Assembly: GCA_018340375.1 (NCBI GenBank)
Contig: JAFFJZ010000004.1
Coordinates: forward strand, 23,348,001 to 23,412,000
DNA from: Gonatopus flavifemur
Lineage: Eukaryota; Arthropoda; Insecta; Hymenoptera; Dryinidae
Reading direction: 5' to 3'
Length of the DNA: 64,000 bases
The notes under the pieces were generated by a model. That model saw only the letters and a program-made list of their open reading frames with translations, was not told the DNA's origin and searched no databases. The position numbers and the translations under genes were made by a program. Each line of letters starts with the position of its first letter. Within the stretch, counting starts at the first letter, position 1. Positions 57,052 through 64,000 of the stretch are shown in pieces.

Positions 57052-58284
57052 TCGAAAATACTGACCAAAATTATATACAGGAGGATGGAGAATAAAATAG
57101 AGAGTAGATTGGCGGAGGATCAGTTTGGTTTTAGAAAAAATAGGGGAACGCGAGAAGCAATTTTAGCACTTAGGGCAGTAATAGAGAAAAGGATAGCGCT
57201 GAAGAAATCTGTGTACATAGGTTTTGTAGATATACAAAAGGCTTTCGATAATGTGGACTGGGAGAAGATGTTTGCGATCCTGAAGAAGGTGGGAATAAAT
57301 TATAAAGATAGAAGAATAATATACGAATTATATAAGAATCAAAGTGCAATAATAGACATAGAGGGTCAGGAAGGGGAAGCACAAATAAGAAGAGGGGTGA
57401 GACAAGGATGCTCATTATCACCACTGATGTTCAATTTATATATAGAAGAAGCAATGAACGAAGTGAAGGAGGAAATTCAATCGAAATTACAGATTCAGGG
57501 AGAAAATATAAGTCTGTTGAGATTCGCGGATGACATAGCTATATTGGCCACGAGTAGTACTGAGTTAGAAAATATTCTCAACACCATGAGAACAATATTA
57601 TTGGAAAACTATTGTATGAATATAAATAAAGACAAAACAAAATTCATGATGTGTACAGCAGCGAAAACAGCTAAAAGAACGAGAATCAAAATAGATACCG
57701 AGACAATTGAACAGGTGAAAGAATTCAAATATCTAGGAAGCATAATTACAGAGAACGGCAAAAGCGAAAGAGATATAAGAGCAAGAATAGCACAAGGGAA
57801 ACAGGCTTTTTATCAAAAGAGACAGTTATTATGCTCAAAAAATATAAGCTTGGAAGTAAGGAAGAAATTCTTGAAAAGTTACGTCTGGAGCACAGCATTA
57901 TATGGTTGCGAAACTTGGACAATGGGGAAAACTGATCAACGAAGACTTGAAGCTTTTGAAATGTGGTGTTATAGGAGGATGCTCAGAATAAAATGGATAG
58001 ACAAAGTCAAAAATGAAGAAGTACTCGAGCAGATAAATGAAGAAAGAAATCTTTTGAAACACATCGTGAAAAGGAGAAGCAATCTTATAGGACACACATT
58101 ACGGCATGAGAGTTTATTGAAAACAATATTGGAAGGGAAAATGAATGGTAAAACTGGTAAAGGTAGACCTAGAGCAAGTTATATGAAACAAATCGTACAA
58201 GACAAGGGATGTAGTAGATATGTAGAAATTAAACGTTTGGCGGATAATAGACAGGGGTGGAGGGTTTCATCAAACCAGTCGTAA
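57052..58284 (+). CDS. Non-LTR retrotransposon reverse transcriptase, 5'-truncated
   Basis: An open frame of about 400 residues from the Met at 57085. The homologous frame extends upstream to about 57052 (ILTKIIYRRM), so the Met is internal to the original protein. Reverse-transcriptase blocks appear in order: EDQFGFRKNRGT, YIGFVDIQKAFDNVDW (about 45-59), QGCSLSPLMFNLY (107-119), FADDIAILA (catalytic FADD 147-150), NINKDKTKFM and FKYLGSII. The C-terminal region has TALYGCETWTM, a RRLEAFEMWCYRRML block and GRPRASYMKQIV. The endonuclease domain is missing, the classic outcome of incomplete reverse transcription, so the copy cannot move by itself. The frame downstream is undamaged, suggesting recent insertion. 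The short tandem 3' end (ATGATGATGA) resembles RTE-like elements; the clade assignment is tentative. Confidence 0.85.
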   Translation, partial: SKILTKIIYRRMENKIESRLAEDQFGFRKNRGTREAILALRAVIEKRIALKKSVYIGFVDIQKAFDNVDWEKMFAILKKVGINYKDRRIIYELYKNQSAIIDIEGQEGEAQIRRGVRQGCSLSPLMFNLYIEEAMNEVKEEIQSKLQIQGENISLLRFADDIAILATSSTELENILNTMRTILLENYCMNINKDKTKFMMCTAAKTAKRTRIKIDTETIEQVKEFKYLGSIITENGKSERDIRARIAQGKQAFYQKRQLLCSKNISLEVRKKFLKSYVWSTALYGCETWTMGKTDQRRLEAFEMWCYRRMLRIKWIDKVKNEEVLEQINEERNLLKHIVKRRSNLIGHTLRHESLLKTILEGKMNGKTGKGRPRASYMKQIVQDKGCSRYVEIKRLADNRQGWRVSSNQS

Positions 58285-58350
58285 GACTGATTACTTCATG
58301 ATGATGATGAAAAAAAATTACTTGGAAAAATGAAAAAAAAAACATTTCTC
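58285..58350 (+). repeat. 3' end of the non-LTR element
   Basis: After the stop codon comes a short leader and then TGATGATGATG followed by poly(A)-rich sequence. Simple tandem 3' termini of this kind are typical of RTE-like non-LTR retrotransposons. The exact end and target duplication could not be set. Confidence 0.5.
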
Positions 58351-58536
58351 CGGGCTTTTTTGACCACTGCATGTGGTTCAATCGATTATCTTCAATTTAA
58401 ACCCTTGTGCGTCCAAACTGGCTACAATGTCCAAAAGTTATGAATTATAAAGAGAAGTTCCTTGAAACTTCAACGATTCATAACTTCCACAAAAAAATAC
58501 ATTTTTCCTAAATCATTTGGCAGACTCATTTCTAGC

Positions 58537-59524
58537 TAGTGTTGCCGAAATTTCGAGCCGATCTCAATAGTTTTAAATGATCCGATCGTCGAGCAGAGCT
58601 GAAAAAATTCCAGTCGATCCGAGTTTCGAGCTAAGCCAGAACTATGACATCGACGAGCTACATCGTTACTGAGAAAATTCCCTATCAGACGAAGGGACCT
58701 GGTTAAGAAAAACCATTGGTTCTTGCCAAATCTCACTGAATCTCGCAACATCTCATTGAATCTTGGACAATGTTCTGATCAAATCTCATGAAATTTCATT
58801 TGTCAGAATCGGTTCATGAAACAATATTGCGTTTAATGTTTGAATAATAGCAGAGTCGATATTGAGAAAATATGTTTATGGAGTGATTTTTTCTTCATCG
58901 CCAATCCTCTGAAGATGGATTCAATGATATATTTATCTATTCGTTCATTGGAACATGCATTCATGGAGTTTTTATAATTAACATTTATGAAATTTGATTT
59001 GCCGAGTCATAAGAATTTTGAGAAAACATTGTTTTATTTTTAAACTTCAAGAGCTTCAAAAATACAGTACAGTCCAAAAGTTTGAATATACCCAAAGGAA
59101 AAACAATTTTTTCAGTTGACGTGTTTGTTTCGGGAAATCAACTTACTTTATTTACATAAGTTTATTGTGTTTTATATTGTTTAGACATTTCTTGATTATT
59201 ATTTATGTAGTTTGTATGAATTAAATCCATTTCGAACAGCGAAGATGTAAAAATGTTAAATGTCTTTAGGTTAATTCAAACTCATGGCCTGTACGCTGTA
59301 CTGTATGCTCTATTCCAAGGAGCCCCTGGATGCAAGAAATTTTTATTCGCATTTGTTTTGAACGAAGTAGGATCGTGAGATCGCCGATCTTCAAGCCAAT
59401 CCGAGCTTCGATCCGAGCAGTGGATCTATCGATCCGATTTGCGAGTCGAGCCTATTTGTCAAAAACAAGAGCCAAGCCGAGCTCATGCTCAAAACTCGGA
59501 TTAGCTCGGATCACGGCAACATTA
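58537..59524. mobile_element. Non-autonomous hAT-like element with perfect 8-bp target duplication
   Basis: A 988-bp element. Ends are TAGTGTTGCCGAAATTTCG and (inverse) TAATGTTGCCGTGATCCGAG. TTTCTAGC lies immediately outside both (58529-58536 and 59525-59532). The 8-bp duplication and the CAGTGTTGCC-like end are hAT hallmarks. Sub-terminal arrays of TCGAGCCGATC- and GATCCGAGC-type words occur at both ends. No transposase frame. A related fragment lies near 33045-33170. The 58700-58800 part resembles the MITE family of 43099-43327, probably a nested fragment. Confidence 0.85.
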
Positions 59525-59532
59525 TTTCTAGC

Positions 59533-61468
59533 ATGAAGAACCATCATTTTTGCTACATTTCATTAAATTATGAGAATCCAAATTCAATCCGTGGTGATAT
59601 CAGGAATTCTGACCGATTTTTGTCTTAAGTTTGATCAGAAACCCAACAAAAACTATTTGAACAATCTGATGGAATGTTTTTCTGCCAATAATAAAACAGC
59701 CGAGAATACCTTGACTTTTTTAATTCATCTTTATCGGTTTCAGTTTTCTTTTTTTGTAGGAATTATGATGAAATCTTGAATTTTCCAAGAGTATGTCCTG
59801 TCCACGGCACCCGAAATAATTCCCAGTCGGGGACCTTGATACAAGCCAGTCCGACACTGCCCATTGTGATACGAAATTCAAAGGGATCAAAACGATGCTC
59901 ATGAAGAATATTACCTTATGAAAACATGGAGATCAGATATCACAGTACACAGCAAGAAAACTTTTGATTGTATGGAAATCAGATTTAATGAAAACGATTG
60001 ATCGCATCTCATCTAGCACTTTAAGCGCGTATCGGGTTATTTCCTTCACGACAGAAAGTTTCCTTTACATTGTGAAAAACTTCTCTTGGCTGTCTTCAGG
60101 TTCACAAGTCAAGTGAAGTTTTCACTGTCCCCCATTGGAAATTTCCCTAGGAAGAAATTTTATTAAAGTTATGTTGACCGATTCAATACTGATATAAATA
60201 ATAATACTGTTGTGTTAACATTTCAGACTCGCATCAAATAATTTAATTATTACTTGAAGTTTATTCGAATCAAATACATCACTCGATTGTATTTAACATG
60301 ATTGCATGATAGAAGAAATTCTGTAACCGAGAATAAGAAAAGGGGGTGTCATTCATCTTCATCTGAACAAAGAGAATTGATAAAGCTGAATAATTAATGC
60401 GAGTATAATAGTTTAATCAAATTTATTTCTTCGTACTTACAAATCAAAATACAAGTAAAACAGTGATTAATGTGATTTCAAATCTCACCAGATCTCATCT
60501 CAAAGTCTCAACAGGATTCTCAACACTCCACGTTTCGAAAGCCCGATATGAAATACTCTTCCCAAGCAAACCCTTGATTATAAATCATTACTAAATTATC
60601 CACTTCGAAGGCATATTTTATGAACTTTCAGTGATTCGACGGGTTCATTAATTCTCACCTATGTCTTGTTTTTTTCGTTTCGTTCGAATAGAGAGTGATG
60701 AGAAAAGTCTGCATCAATGAGACTAAACTTATTGTGTTTGAAAAAAATATTGAAATCTGTCAACGGATACGATTAATTTCAGCGTAGACGGCTGGCTATG
60801 TAATTAAACTCAATCCATTTATTTTCCCGACTTCATCAAATTGAATGGAGTTAATGAATATTTCGATGGAATAAATACACAGCTTTTTGTCAACCCCGAT
60901 TTAGAGTTGATCCAAACTTTTTCCATCGTGGACTTTAAGGATATAGTAGCAGAGTGTTGACTTTTTTGTCCTCTATAATTAAAAGAAAAAACAGCATGAT
61001 ACAGTGGAGTGATCTGGGTATTTGAATTCACCAGATCAATACAGGCAAATAATGTCAAATCAAAGCCATTAAATGTGGAACAATTTTTATGCGAATAATT
61101 TAATTAATTCTCGAACACCCTTGGAGGTGTCTTTTTTGATTTGTCAAGACTCTTATGGATGAAAGTGTCTTGGAAATGATGGGTAATAAATCATGTAGTT
61201 TCGATTGATGAATCGACCACGAATCCATGTATATTTATACACATATTGGAGAAGAATCATCGGAAATTTTCTGATGACATATTAGAAGAAACATTCACGT
61301 ATTTATTTTGTGCTATCCAATTGGACTTCTTCCATCCTGTTAATATGCGTTAACTATCCCATCACATTTTTCAACTCAATTTGAGATGAAAAAGAACTAT
61401 CGAAGACAAACATCTTTTAATGATGACAAAAATCTTTTCCCAGAATCAAACCAATGAGTTGTTAGGAC
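59533..61468. other. Gene-free stretch
   Basis: About 1.9 kb of AT-rich sequence with no supported gene and no repeat boundaries I can define. Confidence 0.55.
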
Positions 61469-61834
61469 CTGGGAAAAAATATTCCATATATGAATTCATA
61501 TATGCATCCGTATATGGATGGTCATACTATATGAAAGTGAGGATTCCATTAGCATTTACCCCACTTATCTCTTCTTTGGTTTTTCATAGCATTCCATAAA
61601 ACATTGTGAAATACTTTTGTTCATGTATGAATATATATGATAATAATGTATGATTGAATGTGATCATATATAGCCATATATAGTCTTATTCATATATGAT
61701 CGTATATGGTCGAAATCAATATGATCCCATATATGTTTATATATGTTCATATGTATTTCATATATGTTCATATATGGGCCGTATATGATTCATATACGCT
61801 CATATGCAACCGTATACGAATTATTTTTTCCCAG
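61469..61834. mobile_element. MITE of CATATATG dyads
   Basis: A 366-bp element with ends CTGGGAAAAAATATTCC and (inverse) CTGGGAAAAAATAATTC. The interior is a dense array of TATATGATCATATATG- and CATATATGTTCATATATG-type dyads. The flanking bases do not give a clear target duplication. Same overall plan as the other dyad-array elements. Confidence 0.6.
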
Positions 61835-61998
61835 AGATGAAAATAATTTGCAGACTATAATAAATGGGGCTATTGAGAAATTAATTATTCATACACAAAT
61901 AAAGACGGATGAAAATATTTTGCTTTGGTCAACGCTGATATTGAAATATAGCTAGATCTAAGACTCATGATTCAATGTTTGCAATTTCACGTGTTCTT

Positions 61999-62281
61999 TT
62001 TCTTCGACTTGTTTACACTTCCACATTCACGGAATCCCAAGCTACGAGTACTACCCAGATAGATTGGTTTTTTCCCCACCCCAGTTCAATGGGTCCGAAC
62101 GGACTCAACGACAACACTACAATTTCTTTACTACGATTAATGCCCTTGATAATACTTATTATCTGAGCGAAACGTCGGGAAGGAAGGTTCAATAAAAATT
62201 CCTGACTCACTTACTTATTCTTGGACTTGTTTACACTCCCACATTCATGGAATCCCAAGCTACAACCCAGACAGATTGGTA
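61999..62281. repeat. Direct repeat of about 62 bp, offset ~220 bp
   Basis: Two copies of GACTTGTTTACACTTCCACATT and the following sequence through GGAATCCCAAGCTAC to CAGATAGATTGG, at about 62002-62066 and 62223-62281. They differ by a few substitutions and a 5-6-bp indel. The space between contains ATCTGAGCGAAACGTCGGGA. This looks like an unequal-crossing-over product within an unidentified repeat. Confidence 0.65.
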
Positions 62282-62284
62282 TTT

Positions 62285-62547
62285 TGCTTCCTCGTTTAGA
62301 GGGAAGTTTTGTGATCGTTTCGAGGAGCCGAAAATTTTGTTGTCTCGAAATTAAAAATCTCCTAGACCAAAATGTTCTTCAGAATTCGGGGAACAATTTT
62401 GTTACCGTGTCTGTCTGTCTGTCTGTGTGGCTGTAGCCCCCCCTAAGTTTCGCACGCGCATATCTCCCGTTCTGCTTATCCGATCGTTCCGAAATTTTTA
62501 TCACAGTTGTGGACTAGAGTGATAGTGGTCCCATATAAGTTTCAACC
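62285..62547. repeat. Dispersed repeat with GTCT microsatellite
   Basis: Inverted copy of 39537-39810, sharing GTGATCGTTTCGAGGAGCCG, the GTCTGTCTGTCTGTCTG run and CATATCTCCCGTTCTGC. The adjacent 62548-62790 may be more of the same element; the copy at 39.5 kb does not extend that far. Confidence 0.7.
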
Positions 62548-63442
62548 TGATTCATTCAGAAGAATTGGGTGGATGAGAAGAACTCTGACAAAAAATGAAC
62601 ATTTTGCGTACGCGTGTATCTTTGCTTCCTATTATCCGAATCCGATCAAACTTTAACCACTTTTCAGTCATGACCTGATAGTGGCCATGTATAACGCTAC
62701 CCAGGAACAACGACGTGGACGTGGTAGTTCTCTGTTCTCTCCGGAGTGCTTGATTATCGTGAGTCCCCTTGCCTCTCACATGAGGGGTGCTTGATGCTGT
62801 GACAATAATTGCTCGAAGTTACCCCCTTCTGCCTGGATACATAATCCCGGTATGTTGGCACAAACAGTGCGGATGCGATCGATCATGTTCTCCATCATTT
62901 ACAAAAAAACTTCCGAATTTTTTTGGTGAATCTACAAAGAAATTTTCCACAGTGTAACTCTCTTTGGTGAATTCTCTGGAAGCTCGAGGGATTTTCGTAT
63001 CCGTTCCAATGTGCATCCTAATCGACGTTATGTGGTATGGTCAATACTTCCAATGTTGCCAGCAACCTTTCAACAATTTTTGAGAGTCGATACTCATTTA
63101 TAACCCTCATTGAATCAAATGGAATAATTTATTCGATTTGAAACGCAATAATCGTGATAAATCGTGCACATTACTGCCAACCATAATAAGCAGAGACTCA
63201 GTGTTCCCGTTTGTTTATGTTTACGTTTTTTTTCCAATAGAATTAACTCTAATCTGCATTGAAATGAGTCCCGACCTTCGGAGAAAAGCGATAAACAAGA
63301 ATACATAAACAAAAAGAAACATCGAATTTCTGTTTATTATGGTTGGTTATGTGGAAGATTACGAAAATACGTGATCATTTAAACACTGGTTCTGAACTGA
63401 GACCATTACAATCAATTTATTCCATTCGACTCAATCGAAGGA
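62548..63442. other. Gene-free stretch before the edge transposase
   Basis: No gene. It should contain the left end of the element carrying the transposase at 63443, but I could not recognise a terminal repeat, because the other end lies outside the window. Confidence 0.5.
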
Positions 63443-64000
63443 ATGAATCACTATCCACCCTCTGAAATTATTGATATGATGCTTATGCTTGGCTCATGTC
63501 ACAATAATTACAACGAAGCCGCAAGATTTTACCGGGATCGGTATCCTGATCGCCGCATCGCACACCCCACGACCATCCGTCGACTCGAATTGAGGGCTCG
63601 ACGAGGAGTATTGCAGCGAGATCTAAGACATCACCGGTACGATGAGAATGATATCCGTGCACTCATCATATTGGGACTTATCAACTTGGACCCTCATGTT
63701 AGTAGCAGATCGTTGGCACGAATAACTGATATACCCCGGACTACTGTTTTGAAAATCTTGAAGCATGTCAAATATCAACCATACCATATTACGTTAACTC
63801 AAGCTCTCACTCCAAACGACATGAGACTTCGAATTAGATTCTGCAACTGGGCACGAGCAAGGCTGGTTGACGATCCTCAATTCTTCGACTATGTGATGTT
63901 CTCCGACGAAACATCTTTTCAGAGCACTGGGCATTTTAATAGACACAACTCTCATTACTGGTCGGATGTTAATCCGCATTGGTATCGAGCAATCGATAAC
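63443..64000 (+). CDS. DUF4817-type Tc1/mariner-like transposase, partial at window edge
   Basis: A frame open from the Met at 63443 (MNHYPPSEIIDMM) to the last base, 186 codons, continuing outside the window. It has the same block order as the transposase at 11984-13048. An HTH start includes NNYNEAARFYRDRYPDR, and a second HTH includes SSRSLARITDIPRTTVLKIL. The first catalytic Asp follows in MFSDETSFQSTGHFNRHNSHYW. In the other enzyme the corresponding block is FSDESTF...G...NRHNMHY, so both belong to one superfamily but are clearly diverged. No stop or frameshift occurs in the visible part. The remaining catalytic residues and the ends of the element cannot be seen, so intactness is unknown. 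Confidence 0.85.
   Translation, partial: MNHYPPSEIIDMMLMLGSCHNNYNEAARFYRDRYPDRRIAHPTTIRRLELRARRGVLQRDLRHHRYDENDIRALIILGLINLDPHVSSRSLARITDIPRTTVLKILKHVKYQPYHITLTQALTPNDMRLRIRFCNWARARLVDDPQFFDYVMFSDETSFQSTGHFNRHNSHYWSDVNPHWYRAIDN

Noticed and set aside
57170..58095. Minus-strand frames inside the second retrotransposon
   Set aside because: They are antisense shadows of the reverse-transcriptase frame, which has all its expected blocks.
62140..62200. Possible hammerhead ribozyme around GCGAAACGTCGG
   Set aside because: The CTGATGA-type core is only weakly matched and I could not find pairing arms for the required stems; left as a motif in the findings.
1..64000. Integrated viral segment or defence-type gene cluster
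   Set aside because: No viral structural or replication genes and no nuclease/helicase/kinase cluster are visible. All recognisable coding sequence is from transposons and retrotransposons.

Overview
This window looks like intergenic or heterochromatin-like DNA from an AT-rich insect nuclear genome. The evidence is animal-type transposable elements (mariner, DUF4817-type Tc1/mariner relatives, a pogo element with a PHD finger, hAT and Mutator-like relics, non-LTR retrotransposons), a GT-AG intron, and no operons or bacterial-type genes. A parasitoid wasp or other hymenopteran would fit, but the sequence does not prove the order. I found no convincing host single-copy protein gene, no CRISPR array, no rRNA and no intact tRNA. 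Nearly all recognisable coding sequence is transposon-derived.

Layout. 1-11.5 kb: non-coding DNA with several small inverted-repeat elements (1629-1860, 2829-3689 with a nested insert, 4491-4598, 4950-5153, 7418-8008). 11.5-13.6 kb: a 2 kb transposon with long terminal inverted repeats and an open transposase frame. 14.4-17.7 kb: a 3.3 kb pogo/Tigger-like element whose CENP-B/DDE/PHD frame has two in-frame stops. 18.8-26 kb: nested MITEs, a non-autonomous hAT-like element inserted in an older MITE, and a 157-bp tandem repeat. 27.7-30.3 kb: a 2.6 kb hairpin element. 33.9-35.6 kb: a Mutator-like transposase relic broken by two insertions. 37.3-39.3 kb: a spliced, frameshifted transposase-like gene. 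40.3-40.8 kb: a 5'-truncated mariner relic. 43.8-48.7 kb: a 4.9 kb palindrome with unequal tandem arrays at its core. 54-56.1 kb: a non-LTR retrotransposon relic split by an apparently intact mariner. 57-58.3 kb: a second, 5'-truncated non-LTR retrotransposon. 58.5-59.5 kb: a hAT-like element with a perfect 8-bp target duplication. At the right edge, a second DUF4817-type transposase frame runs out of the window.

How the parts relate. The autonomous-looking enzymes (11984-13048, 54529-55578, 63443-64000) could in principle mobilise short elements, but none of the small elements shares their terminal repeats, so source and passenger cannot be paired here. The most interesting pattern is a large, diverse set of 0.1-1.2 kb elements. 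Most have terminal repeats of the type CAC-N-G-(A/G)-poly(A), and their interiors are unrelated arrays of short dyads. Well-bounded members have identical 2-bp flanks that are TA, CA, TG or TT. Two insertions can be checked inside the window: removing one restores a transposase reading frame, and the other has its empty site preserved in the opposite arm of a palindrome.
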